A stretch of DNA of 64,000 nucleotides, from contig NZ_HG322950.1 in NCBI RefSeq assembly GCF_000689415.1, positions 5,835,501 to 5,899,500 of the forward strand, read 5' to 3'. Source of the DNA: Pseudomonas knackmussii B13. Its GTDB lineage: Bacteria > Pseudomonadota > Gammaproteobacteria > Pseudomonadales > Pseudomonadaceae. A program made the position numbers and the translations under genes. Below, one piece after another: positions 8,345-18,092 of the stretch (positions are counted from its first letter, which is position 1; the number at the start of each line of letters is the position of its first letter). The notes beneath the pieces were generated by a model. That model did no database searches and was not told the origin of the DNA. It saw only the letters and a program-made list of their open reading frames with translations.

Positions 8345-8582
8345 CCAGGGTTACCGTCACCGTCGATTCATCCGCACGCTCATCTGCGAGGCGCCCCAGG
8401 TAGATGTCGTCAAGCAACTCGACCATCCGCTCGTACTCATCCGCAGGAACGACATAGAACACCGGCTCATTGCGGTTGAGGATCGCAACAGCGTGGCCCA
8501 TACCGGCCCCTACCGTCCCCATGGGGTCTTTCTTCAGCTCAGTGATGGAGGCCGCAACGTCAGCCAACATAGCGTGTGCCAT
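8325..8582 (-). CDS. Phd/YefM (StbD)-type antitoxin
   Basis: The 85-residue product starts MAHAMLADVAASITELKKDP and contains GHAVAILNRNEPVFYVVPADEYERM, the Phd/YefM fold signature. The C-terminal part is acidic (DERADESTVTVTLDDLKDW), as expected for the toxin-wrapping tail. I start at 8582 because AGGAGAATGAA lies at the right distance upstream; an in-frame ATG at 8603 has no ribosome site. Antitoxin first, toxin second, overlapping: standard type II layout. It should also bind DNA and repress the promoter together with the toxin. Confidence 0.88.
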   Translation of the reverse strand: MAHAMLADVAASITELKKDPMGTVGAGMGHAVAILNRNEPVFYVVPADEYERMVELLDDIYLGRLADERADESTVTVTLDDLKDW

Positions 8583-8644
8583 TTCATTCTCCTGCCGCGT
8601 CATGCGGCCCGGTGTGGTGAACCATCCTTGGCCCGAATCCAGTA

Positions 8645-8663
8645 CTGCCTGTAGAGTAGGCAG
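8645..8663. promoter_or_regulatory. Candidate operator of the toxin-antitoxin module
   Basis: CTGCCT-N7-AGGCAG is a perfect inverted repeat about 15 bp downstream of the proposed -10 element and 62 bp upstream of the antitoxin start. The position suits autorepression by the antitoxin-toxin complex. This is a reading of the sequence only. Confidence 0.4.
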
Positions 8664-8678
8664 AACATTAAGACACCA

Positions 8679-8707
8679 AATATAGTACTCGTAAAAGCAC
8701 TATTCAA
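8679..8707 (-). promoter_or_regulatory. Sigma-70-like promoter for the toxin-antitoxin module
   Basis: On the minus strand TTGAAT is followed after 17 nt by TATATT, a good -35/-10 pair, about 97 nt upstream of the antitoxin ATG. It sits in the AT-richest gap of this part of the window. Confidence 0.55.
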
Positions 8708-8773
8708 GGCACCATAGAACCCTATTAGCGATGCTAGCGCCTCTTAGGAAACCTTGCACCGCACAAATAAGAA

Positions 8774-8803
8774 CGCCGCCCCGGTTTCCCGGAGCGGCGA
8801 TTT
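8774..8803. terminator. Terminator of the acyl-CoA dehydrogenase operon
   Basis: CGCCGCCCCGG-TTTC-CCGGAGCGGCG is a GC-rich hairpin with one mismatch, flanked by a T-run on the + side and by TTCTTATTTG on the - side. It lies just after the stop of the dehydrogenase gene. Confidence 0.65.
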
Positions 8804-8815
8804 TTCTTTCCATCC

Positions 8816-10606
8816 TCAGAAGGCGAAGTGCGCCTCGTCCAGCGCCATCAGACAACCGGCGCCGCCCAGCAGGGCCTCGCGGTGCATGCTCGCGCGCGGC
8901 AGGATGCGACGGAGGTAGAAGTCGGCGCTGGCCAGCTTGGCGCGGTAGAAGTCGGCCTCGCCGCTCCCCGCATCCAGTGCCTTCTGGGCCACGCCGGCAG
9001 CCTGCAGCCAGAGCCCGCCGAGCAGTACGTAGGCGGAGTACTGCAGGAAGTCCACCGACACCGCGCCAATCTCCTGCGGGTCGCGCTGGCAGGCGGCGAT
9101 CACCTCGGCGGTGAGCACGCGCCACTCCAGCAGGCGCTGGCGAAGCGTCTCGGCCATGCCGGCCAGGGCCGGTTGCGCAGCCTGGGTTTCCGCCACGGCG
9201 GCCAGTTCGCCGATCAGCGCCGTCAGTTCGGCGCCGCCGTCGCCCAGCAGCTTGCGGCGGATCAGGTCGAGCGCCTGGATGCCGTTGGTGCCTTCGTAGA
9301 TCTGCGTGATGCGGCTGTCGCGCATCAGCTGCTCCATGCCCCATTCGCGGATGAAGCCATGGCCGCCGTAGACCTGCACGCCGAGGCTGGCCACTTCCTG
9401 GCCCATGTCAGTGAGGAAGGACTTCACGAAGGGGATCAGCAGCGCCGCGCGCTTGGACGCAGCCTTGCGCGCCTCCGCATCGGGATGGCCGTGCTCCAGG
9501 TCCAGCTCGCGGGCGCAGAGCGCGGCGAGCATGCGGCTGCCTTCGGTGAGGGTCTTCTGCGTCAGCAGCATCCGACGCACGTCAGGGTGGACGATGATCG
9601 GATCGGCGGGCTTCTGCGGCTGCGCGGGGCCGGTCAGCGCGCGCGATTGCAGGCGCTCGCGGGCATAGGCCAGGGCGCCCTGGAAGCTGCGCTCGGCGAT
9701 GCCCAGGCCCTGCAGGCCGACCTGGAAGCGCGCGTCGTTCATCATGGTGAACATGCAGGCCAGGCCCTGGTTGGCGTTGCCGAGCAGCCAGCCGGTGGCG
9801 CCGTCGAAGTTCATCACGCAGGTGGAAGCGCCCTTGATGCCCATCTTGTGCTCGATGGCGCCGCAGCTCAGCGCGTTGCGCGCGCCGGGCGTGCCGTCGG
9901 GGTTGGCGATGAATTTCGGCACGAGGAACAGGCTGATGCCCTTCACCCCGGCCGGGGCGTCCGGCAGGCGCGCCAGCACCAGGTGGACGATGTTTTCCGA
10001 GAGGTCCTGTTCGCCGCCGCTGATGAAGATCTTGCTGCCGCTGACCTGGTAGCTGCCGTCGGCCTGCGGCTCGGCGCGGGTGCGCAACAGCGCGAGATCG
10101 GTGCCGGCCTGCGGTTCGGTGAGGCACATGGTGCCGGTCCACACACCGCTGACCATCTTCGCCAGGTAATCGCGCTGCAATTCGGCGCTGCCGTGTTTGT
10201 ACAGCGCCAGCACAGCACCCTCGGTCAGGCCGGAATAGACGCGGAAGGACAGCGAGGCGGCCATCAGCATCTCGTGGAAGTTCGCCGCGACCAGCTGCGG
10301 GAAACCCTGGCCACCAAACTCGACCGGGCCGGTCATGCTCGCCCAGCCGTTGTCGCAGTACTGCTTGTAGGCCTCGCGGAAACCGTCAGGCGTGGTGACT
10401 TCGCCGTCGTGCAGGGTCGCGCCCTGCTCGTCGCTGTTGCGGTTCAGCGGCGCGACGACTTCGCCGGTGTAGCGCGCGCCCTCTTCCAGCACGCCGTCGA
10501 TCAGCTCGCGGTCGAGGCCGTTGCCGAGCAGTTCGCAGTGAGCGGTGGCGTCGAAGAGTTCATGGATGACGAAGCGCATGTCGCGCAGGGGTGCCTGGTA
10601 ACTCAC
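8816..10606 (-). CDS. Acyl-CoA dehydrogenase (long form, about 600 aa)
   Basis: A 596-residue FAD enzyme that oxidises acyl-CoA to 2-enoyl-CoA. Recognisable parts: N-terminal helical domain, the FAD/substrate motif TGTMCLTEPQAGTDL near residue 155-170, SGSKIFISGGEQD near 195, and the C-terminal segment QVYGGHGFIREWGMEQLMRDSRITQIYEGTNGIQALDLI, which contains the usual catalytic region. The extra C-terminal domain of about 120 residues places it in the 60-kDa subgroup rather than the 40-kDa FadE-like short forms. I prefer GTG at 10606: AAGGAG lies 8 nt upstream, inside the end of the preceding gene. It follows the 3-hydroxyacyl-CoA dehydrogenase gene after 2 nt, so the two form one operon. Confidence 0.9.
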   Translation of the reverse strand: MSYQAPLRDMRFVIHELFDATAHCELLGNGLDRELIDGVLEEGARYTGEVVAPLNRNSDEQGATLHDGEVTTPDGFREAYKQYCDNGWASMTGPVEFGGQGFPQLVAANFHEMLMAASLSFRVYSGLTEGAVLALYKHGSAELQRDYLAKMVSGVWTGTMCLTEPQAGTDLALLRTRAEPQADGSYQVSGSKIFISGGEQDLSENIVHLVLARLPDAPAGVKGISLFLVPKFIANPDGTPGARNALSCGAIEHKMGIKGASTCVMNFDGATGWLLGNANQGLACMFTMMNDARFQVGLQGLGIAERSFQGALAYARERLQSRALTGPAQPQKPADPIIVHPDVRRMLLTQKTLTEGSRMLAALCARELDLEHGHPDAEARKAASKRAALLIPFVKSFLTDMGQEVASLGVQVYGGHGFIREWGMEQLMRDSRITQIYEGTNGIQALDLIRRKLLGDGGAELTALIGELAAVAETQAAQPALAGMAETLRQRLLEWRVLTAEVIAACQRDPQEIGAVSVDFLQYSAYVLLGGLWLQAAGVAQKALDAGSGEADFYRAKLASADFYLRRILPRASMHREALLGGAGCLMALDEAHFAF

Positions 10607-10608
10607 GA

Positions 10609-11844
10609 TCAATGCTCCTTTTGTACGTCGGCGAAGCGCTGGCCGGCGGCGGCCAGGCGCTCGATCAGCGCGGCCGGCTGCCAGTGCGCACCGTGCTGCC
10701 CGGCGAGGTCGCGCAAGCGCGCCAGAATGGTCGGCAGGCCCTGGGCATCGGCCCAGGCCATGGGACCGCCCTTGTCGGCGGGGAAGCCGTAGCCGTTGAG
10801 GTAGACGGTGTCGATGTCGGCGCTGCGCGAGGCGATGCCTTCGTCGAGGATCTTCGCGCCCTCGTTGACCAGCGCCAGCAGGCAGCGCTCGAGGATTTCC
10901 TCCGGGCCGATGTCGCGGCGCGCGTAGCCCAGCCGCTCGGATTCGCGCAGCACCAGCGCATCGACCTCAGGGTCGTGCTCGGCCTGCCGGCTGCCCGGCT
11001 CGTAGTGGTAGAAGCCGTTGCCGCTCTTCTGGCCGAAGCGGCCCATCTCGCACAGGCGGTTGTCGACCTGCACGGTCGGTGCGTCCTGGCCCTTGCCGGC
11101 CAGCTCGCGGGCGCGCCATTCGAGGTCAATGCCAACCACGTCGAACATGCGGAACGGGCCCATGGCGAAGCCGAAGCCCTGGATGGCCGCATCCACCTGG
11201 TACGGCAGCGAGCCTTCGAGGATCAGCCGGCGCGATTCCTGCACGTACTTCTCCAGCATGCGGTTGCCGATGAAGCCGTGGCAGTTGCCTGCGACGACGC
11301 TCACCTTGCCCATGCGCTTGCCCAGCTCCAGCGCTGCGTCGAGCACGGCCGGCGCGGTCCTGGCGCCACGCACGATCTCCAGCAGCTTCATGATGTGCGC
11401 CGGGCTGAAGAAATGCAGGCCGAGCACCTGCGACGGACGTTTGGTGACGGCGGCGATGGCGTCGATATCGAGATAGGAAGTGTTGCTGGCGAGGATCGCC
11501 GAGGGCTTCAGCGCCGCATCCAGCTCGCGGAAGATCGCCTGCTTGAGTTCGAGGTTCTCGTAGACCGCTTCGATCACCAGGTCCGCCTCGCGGATCGCCG
11601 CGTAGTTCTCCGCTGGCGAGATGCGTGCACGGCGGGCCGCTGCTTCGGCCTCGTCGATGCGGCCCTGACGCACGTTGTGGGCGTAGGTGTCGGCCACCGC
11701 GCCCTGGGCCTGCAGGAGCATCTGCGGGTTGTTGTCCAGCCATTGCACCTGCACGCCGGCGTTGGCCAGGCACATGACGATGCCGCGGCCCATGGTGCCG
11801 GCGCCAATCACGGCGGCAGTGCGAATCGAAGGGGTCTGGCTCAT
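10609..11844 (-). CDS. 3-hydroxyacyl-CoA dehydrogenase
   Basis: A 411-residue NAD-dependent beta-oxidation enzyme that turns 3-hydroxyacyl-CoA into 3-ketoacyl-CoA. The Rossmann motif GAGTMGRG lies at residues 14-21. The active-site elements SNTSYLDI, HFFSPAHIMKLLEIV (catalytic His and Glu) and NCHGFIGNRM follow. Two C-terminal helical domains are present (second around DKGGPMAWAD), as in FadB, but there is no enoyl-CoA hydratase half. It is first in an operon with the acyl-CoA dehydrogenase and is divergent from a LysR regulator that probably controls it. The actual acyl substrate is unknown. AGAGGA precedes the ATG. Confidence 0.92.
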   Translation of the reverse strand: MSQTPSIRTAAVIGAGTMGRGIVMCLANAGVQVQWLDNNPQMLLQAQGAVADTYAHNVRQGRIDEAEAAARRARISPAENYAAIREADLVIEAVYENLELKQAIFRELDAALKPSAILASNTSYLDIDAIAAVTKRPSQVLGLHFFSPAHIMKLLEIVRGARTAPAVLDAALELGKRMGKVSVVAGNCHGFIGNRMLEKYVQESRRLILEGSLPYQVDAAIQGFGFAMGPFRMFDVVGIDLEWRARELAGKGQDAPTVQVDNRLCEMGRFGQKSGNGFYHYEPGSRQAEHDPEVDALVLRESERLGYARRDIGPEEILERCLLALVNEGAKILDEGIASRSADIDTVYLNGYGFPADKGGPMAWADAQGLPTILARLRDLAGQHGAHWQPAALIERLAAAGQRFADVQKEH

Positions 11845-11910
11845 GGTCTTCCTCTTGTTCTGCGAACGGGCGTTTGAGCGAAAAAGCGTCAGACACCTTA
11901 GGAAAGATCC

Positions 11911-11926
11911 AATTATTTTTGAAATT
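11911..11926. promoter_or_regulatory. Possible LysR-type binding site in the divergent promoter region
   Basis: AATTATTTTTGAAATT is an AT-rich, roughly palindromic 16-mer (AATT arms) in an otherwise GC-rich 110-bp gap between the 3-hydroxyacyl-CoA dehydrogenase and LysR genes. Location and composition fit a LysR box, but the symmetry is imperfect. Confidence 0.3.
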
Positions 11927-11954
11927 TAGTCTTGTGATGCGCAGTATTCGGCGG

Positions 11955-12854
11955 ATGAATACGAACACCTTCGATCTCAACCTGCTCCGCGTGCTCGACG
12001 CCTTGCTGCGCGAACGCAGCGTTTCCCGCGCGGCAGAGCGCCTGGCCCTCAGCCAGCCGGCGGTGAGCAACGCACTGAACCGCCTGCGCGAGCTGCTCGA
12101 CGATCCGCTGCTGGTGCGCGTCGGCCGCGCCATGCAGCCGACCGCCCGTGCGCTGGAACTGGAAGCGCCGATCCGCGAAGCGTTGCAGCGCATCCAGCAA
12201 AGTCTCAGCGGTGGCGAAAGCTTCGACGCAGCGCGCAGCCGCCAGCGCTTCACGGTGGCGCTGACCGACTACGCCGAACTGCTGTGCATGCCAGCACTCT
12301 TGCAGCGCCTCGGAACCGAAGCACCAGGCATGGCCCTGGACGTGCGCCACCTGAGCCCGAGCCTGCCGGTCGAGGCGCTGGACAAGGGCGACCTGGACCT
12401 GGTGCTGGGGCGTTTCGAGGACATCCCCGCACGCTTCCAGCGCCGCAGCTGGACCCACGAGACGCTGCGCCTGCTGGTCCGCAAGGGGCATCCCGAGGTG
12501 CAAGGCACGATCGACTTGCCGACCTTCCTAGGCCAGCGCCACCTGTGGGTGTCGGGCGGGCAGACCAAGGGCATGGTCGACCAGTGGCTGGCCAGCCAGG
12601 GGCTGAAGCGGCAGATCGCCTACGTCACCCCCAACTACCTGCAAGCCGCGCATCTGGTGGCCTCCAGCGACCTGCTCACGGTGCTGCCGACACGCCTGGC
12701 CGAACACTTCGCCCGCCTGCTGCCGCTGCAGGTGCTGGACCTGCCCTTCGACGTCGGCCAGTTCCACCTGGAGCTGGTGTACCTCGCCCAGCGCGAGCGC
12801 GACGTGGCGTTGCAGTGGCTGGTCGAGCAGGTCGTCGAGACGGCGCCGCGCTGA
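11955..12854 (+). CDS. LysR-family transcriptional regulator
   Basis: A 299-residue regulator. The N-terminal winged helix-turn-helix is clear: FDLNLLRVLDALLRERSVSRAAERLALSQPAVSNALNRLRELLDDPLLVR, of which SRAAERLALSQPAVSNAL is the recognition part. A substrate-binding-like co-inducer domain follows. The wording (DLNLL, DPLLVRVGRAM.PT) is that of the NodD/LinR-like subgroup. The start at 11955 is the ATG directly before FDLNLL; an ATG at 11937 is possible but has no better ribosome site. It is divergent from the fatty-acyl operon at 8816-11844, the most likely target. Confidence 0.92.
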   Translation: MNTNTFDLNLLRVLDALLRERSVSRAAERLALSQPAVSNALNRLRELLDDPLLVRVGRAMQPTARALELEAPIREALQRIQQSLSGGESFDAARSRQRFTVALTDYAELLCMPALLQRLGTEAPGMALDVRHLSPSLPVEALDKGDLDLVLGRFEDIPARFQRRSWTHETLRLLVRKGHPEVQGTIDLPTFLGQRHLWVSGGQTKGMVDQWLASQGLKRQIAYVTPNYLQAAHLVASSDLLTVLPTRLAEHFARLLPLQVLDLPFDVGQFHLELVYLAQRERDVALQWLVEQVVETAPR

Positions 12855-12874
12855 TGTCGGCATAGACGGTTTTT

Positions 12875-12942
12875 GTAGGAGCGGACCTTGTCCGCGATAG
12901 CCGGGCAGTCCGGCACGATTCGCGGATGAGATCTGCTCCTAC
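12875..12942. repeat. REP-like palindromic doublet
   Basis: It begins GTAGGAGCGGACCTTGTCC and ends with the complementary AGATCTGCTCCTAC; the inner part reads CGCGATAG and ATTCGCGGATGAG. It belongs to the same family as the copies at 31598 and 53119, which have nearly the same wording. It lies downstream of the LysR gene. Confidence 0.85.
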
Positions 12943-12950
12943 GTAGCTTC

Positions 12951-13027
12951 TGGATCCCCGCGTTCGCGGGGACGACGCAGGAAAAGCGAATCTTGATCCC
13001 GTCACTCCCGCGAACGCGGGAGCCCAA
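12951..13027. repeat. Second palindromic repeat family, inverted pair
   Basis: Two hairpin units face each other: TGGATCCCCGCGTTCGCGGG(GACGACG) and (CGTCA)CTCCCGCGAACGCGGGAG. Each is itself a palindrome, and together they are inverted. The same arrangement occurs at 21627-21703 and 37666-37739, and a single unit at 47428-47454. Confidence 0.8.
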
Positions 13028-13063
13028 TAGACAGTTGCTCCTTCTGCGCCAGCCGCCTGAACG

Positions 13064-13089
13064 AAAAAACGCGCCCGAAGGCGCGTTTC
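13064..13089. terminator. Terminator of the nitroreductase gene
   Basis: AAAAAACGCGCC-CGAA-GGCGCGTTTCT: a stem with flanking A-run and T-run, usable in both directions. It sits 19 nt after the nitroreductase stop. Confidence 0.8.
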
Positions 13090-13107
13090 TCGCGTAACCG
13101 GCAACCG

Positions 13108-13710
13108 TCAGAAACGGTCGCGGATCACCACTTCGTCCAGGCTCAGCTTGCCCACGCGCGGCTTGGGCGCGACGGTCTGCTTGCCGACCGCGACCATCAG
13201 GCCGATGACGTGGTTTTCCGGCAGGTTGATCAGCTGGGCCACGGCGTCAAAATCGAAGCCATCCATCGGGCAGGAGTCCAGGCCCTTGCCGCGCGCGGCG
13301 AGCATCAGGGTCTGCGCCATCAGGCCGCAGCTGCGCATGGTTTCGTCGCGCTGCACCTGCGGCTTGCCGCGGTAGTAGTTGTCGATGGCGCCGGCCATGT
13401 AGTCCTGCACTTCCTGCGGCGCGCCTTCCCAGACGCGGCTGGCGTTCTTCTCCCAGCTGTCGAGCTGGGCGCAGATCACCACCAGCATCGAAGCGTCGGT
13501 GACCTGGGCCTGGCCCCAGGCAACTTCGCGGATGTGCGCGCGCAGCTGCGGGTCGCTGACTTCGACCAGGCGCACGTGCTGCAGGTTGAATGCCGAGGGC
13601 GCCAGCATGGCCAGCTGCAGCAGCTCGTCCTTCTCTTCACGGCTGAGGCTGAAGGCCGGGTCGTAGCCTTTCACCGCGCGGCGGCTGCGGATGGCTTCGT
13701 CGATATGCAT
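13108..13710 (-). CDS. Nitroreductase-family flavoprotein
   Basis: A 200-residue FMN enzyme of the nitroreductase superfamily. The N-terminal FMN-phosphate motif is RSRRAVKGYD; the middle has LAMLAPSAFNLQ; the C-terminus has GLDSCPMDGFDFDAV, IGLMVAVGK and PKPRVGKLSLDEVV. Such enzymes reduce nitro groups, quinones or enones with NAD(P)H; the natural substrate is unknown. The start at 13710 has AAGGAG at good spacing. It follows the monooxygenase gene after 104 nt on the same strand and may be read from the same or its own promoter. Confidence 0.9.
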   Translation of the reverse strand: MHIDEAIRSRRAVKGYDPAFSLSREEKDELLQLAMLAPSAFNLQHVRLVEVSDPQLRAHIREVAWGQAQVTDASMLVVICAQLDSWEKNASRVWEGAPQEVQDYMAGAIDNYYRGKPQVQRDETMRSCGLMAQTLMLAARGKGLDSCPMDGFDFDAVAQLINLPENHVIGLMVAVGKQTVAPKPRVGKLSLDEVVIRDRF

Positions 13711-13814
13711 GGAGGGACTCCTTTCGATGAGGGGCAAAAGGCGGCAATGGTAAACCGCTCTGGCCCGCGCGTTCAGGCCGATTTGCCGATGAGCATCATC
13801 GAAAGGAGCGATCC

Positions 13815-15314
13815 TCAGCCCTCCACCGGCGCCAGGCCGGCGTTTTCGCTGTACGCGTCCCGTGGCCCGGAGAACACCAGGTAGCCGTCCTCGACCTTGC
13901 CGTGGCGCAGCAGCGCCAGGTCCAGGGCGTAGTTCTGGTAGAGCTTCCAGGGCGTGCGATCGCCCTGCTTGGGCATCTTGTCGGCGGCGCGCTGGATGTA
14001 GCCGGACTGCAGGTTGAGGAAGGGTTCTTCCTTCACTTCGCCGACCCCGGCGCGCGGCGTGCACTGGCGCATGCCGATGGCGTCGAGGTGGTTGATCAGG
14101 CGGCAGAAGTATTCGCTGGAAAGGTCGGCCTTCAAGGTCCAGCTGGCGTTGGTGTAGCCGACCACGGCGGCCAGGTTGGGCAGGTCGCGCAGCATGATGC
14201 CGCGGTAGCCCATGCTCTGGTTGACCTGGAACGGCTTGCCGTCCACCGCCAGCTCCGCGCCGCCGAACATCACCAGGTCTAGCCCGGTGGCGGTGACAAT
14301 CACATCGGCTTCCAGCACTTCGCCGGACTTCAGGCGGATGCCCTTCTCGCAGAAGCTGTCGATGTGCTCGGTGACCACCGAGGCCTTGCCCTTGCGCAGC
14401 GCCTTGAACAGGTCGCCATCAGGCACGCAGCACACGCGCTCGTCCCACGGCTTGTAGCGCGGGCTGAAGTGGCGCATGTCGAAGCCCTTGCCCAGCTGGT
14501 GCTTGGCCAGGCCGAGCAGGGCCTTACGCACCACATTGGGGAAGGCCTTGGAGAGCATGAAGAAGACCATCTGCATGGCCACGTTGCGGGTCCGCGCCTG
14601 GCGGTAGACCCAGGTTTCCGGCAGGAAGCGGCGCAGGAAGTTCGAGATCGGGTCATTCTGCGGCAGGCTGATCACGTAGGACGGCGAGCGCTGCAGCATG
14701 GTGACGTGGCGCGCCTTGTCGGTCAGCGACGGCACCAGGGTCACGGCGGTGGCGCCGCTGCCGATCACCACGATGCGCTTGTCGCTGTAGTCGAAGCCTT
14801 CCGGCCACAGCTGCGGGTGAATGACCTGCCCACGGAAGCTCTCGCGGCCCTTGAATTCGGGGGTGAAGCCGGCCTCGTAGCGGTAGTAGCCGGTGCACAT
14901 GAGGAGGAACTGCGCGCTCATGCGCACCGGCTCGGGCTCATCGCCGCGCTGCACGCTCAGGTTCCAGCGCGCGCTGTCGCTGCACCAGTCGGCCTTGAGC
15001 ACGCGATGGCTGTAGCGAATCTTGCGGTCGATGCCGTTCTCCCGCGCGGTGTCCTCGATGTACTGGCGGATCGAGGGGCCGTCGGCGATGGCCTTGGGAT
15101 CGGTCCAGGGCTTGAAGTTGTAGCCAAGGGTGTACATGTCCGAGTCGGAGCGGATGCCGGGGTAGCGGAACAGGTCCCAGGTGCCGCCCATGGCCTCGCG
15201 GCCTTCGAGCAGGGCAAAAGTCTTGCCCGGGCAATGCTTCATCAGGTGGTAGGCAGCGCCGATGCCGGAGAGGCCGGCGCCGACGATAAGAACATCCAGG
15301 TGTTCGACAGACAT
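13815..15314 (-). CDS. Flavin-containing (Baeyer-Villiger-type) monooxygenase
   Basis: A 499-residue FAD/NADPH monooxygenase. The first dinucleotide fold GAGLSGIGAA is near residue 12, the second VVIGSGATAVTL near 180. Between them is FRGQVIHPQLW, which fits the Baeyer-Villiger signature F-x-G-x3-H-x3-W exactly. TATGLD lies near 320. The length and wording are those of the EthA/short BVMO group, which oxidise ketones or thio-compounds. Start at 15314 because the Rossmann strand begins right after it (MSVEHLDVLIVGAG); upstream in-frame codons have no family match. The substrate is unknown. Confidence 0.9.
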   Translation of the reverse strand: MSVEHLDVLIVGAGLSGIGAAYHLMKHCPGKTFALLEGREAMGGTWDLFRYPGIRSDSDMYTLGYNFKPWTDPKAIADGPSIRQYIEDTARENGIDRKIRYSHRVLKADWCSDSARWNLSVQRGDEPEPVRMSAQFLLMCTGYYRYEAGFTPEFKGRESFRGQVIHPQLWPEGFDYSDKRIVVIGSGATAVTLVPSLTDKARHVTMLQRSPSYVISLPQNDPISNFLRRFLPETWVYRQARTRNVAMQMVFFMLSKAFPNVVRKALLGLAKHQLGKGFDMRHFSPRYKPWDERVCCVPDGDLFKALRKGKASVVTEHIDSFCEKGIRLKSGEVLEADVIVTATGLDLVMFGGAELAVDGKPFQVNQSMGYRGIMLRDLPNLAAVVGYTNASWTLKADLSSEYFCRLINHLDAIGMRQCTPRAGVGEVKEEPFLNLQSGYIQRAADKMPKQGDRTPWKLYQNYALDLALLRHGKVEDGYLVFSGPRDAYSENAGLAPVEG

Positions 15315-15508
15315 GGGACTTCCTCGGCCAGTGGGCAGGCAGTGCCTGCTGGAGTCTAGGAGCGAATCGCTTCCCCACACCCTACAAGGCCCGATATCCA
15401 CACACCGCCAACCTTTAGATTTGCGCGTACACGCCAGCGTTACCGGTTGACCCTGGCCGCGCCCTGCGGCTCAATGCCGGCGCCTTTCGCCCGCCCCTGG
15501 AGTACGCC

Positions 15509-15942
15509 ATGTCCACCGCCCTGCAACTGCTGCAGCAGATCGACGCCGCCTACCAGCGCCTGCACGGCAAAGGCATTGGCGCGGACGTCTTCGATGGAGA
15601 GGAAAGCGGCCGCCTGGACTGGCTGCACGAGCAAGCGCCCTTCGCCCTGCTCGCCCACGACGCATCCGCCGACCCGCGCTTCATCTACGTGAATGCCGCC
15701 GCGCGCCAGGCCTTCGGTTACGGCGAAGAAGAATTCATCGGCCTGCCCTCGCGGCTGAGCGCCGATGCCGATGCCCAGGCCGACCGCGACGCCATCCTCG
15801 CCTCGGTGCGCGAGCGCGGCTTCGCCCAGGGCTACGCCGGCACCCGCATCCGCAAGGACGGCTCGCACTTCCGCATCGAGCGCGGCGAGCTTTGGCAGCT
15901 CGACGAGCCCAAGGGCCAGGCCGCGCTCGTCTGGGCGGCCGC

Positions 15943-15946
<4 letters not shown>
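15509..15946 (+). CDS. Stand-alone MEKHLA-domain (PAS-like) protein
   Basis: A 145-residue protein made almost entirely of one MEKHLA domain, a PAS-related sensor fold first named from plant homeobox proteins. Typical wording is present: APFALLAHDASADPRFIYVN, QAFGYGEEEFIGLPSRLSA, and YAGTRIRKDGSHFRIERGELW. There is no output domain, so it may bind a small ligand and act through a partner. GGAG precedes the ATG. It is convergent with recQ, and the two stop codons overlap (TTAG). Confidence 0.85.
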
Positions 15947-17868
<1,922 letters not shown>

Positions 17869-17917
17869 GTGGATAACTCCGTTACATGGGCGTCCACCCA
17901 GCCTAGGGACTGCCATT

Positions 17918-18030
17918 GTAGGAGCGAGCTCGCTCGCGAACAGCGCAAATCCGCTTTGCAAGCGGGCCCGCTCCGCCGCTGGCGTAGGAGCGGGCCATGC
18001 CCGCGAATCGCGCCCATGGGGCGCTCCTAC
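17918..18030. repeat. REP-like repeat cluster
   Basis: Two partly different units: GTAGGAGCGAGCTCGCTCGC (itself palindromic) followed by AAATCCGCTTTGCAAGCGG, then GTAGGAGCGGGCCATGCCCG ending in GCGCTCCTAC. It fills the gap between the recQ start and the pckA terminator. Confidence 0.8.
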
Positions 18031-18050
18031 AGGGAAACTCCAGGCCAATG

Positions 18051-18078
18051 AAAAAGCCGCCCGAAGGCGGCTCTTTCA
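18051..18078. terminator. Terminator of pckA
   Basis: AAAAAGCCGCC-CGAA-GGCGGCTCTTT: a clean hairpin with A-run and T-run, 15 nt after the pckA stop. It works best on the minus strand. Confidence 0.8.
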
Positions 18079-18092
18079 ACGAACGGGCGCGC

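Noticed and set aside
8583..8603. Seven extra residues at the antitoxin N-terminus
   Set aside because: The ATG at 8603 lacks a ribosome site, whereas AGGAG lies inside that stretch at the right distance for the ATG at 8582.
12875..13027. Repeat-rich gap as a possible CRISPR array
   Set aside because: Units are palindromes in inverted pairs, not direct repeats with regular unique spacers, and no cas gene is present.
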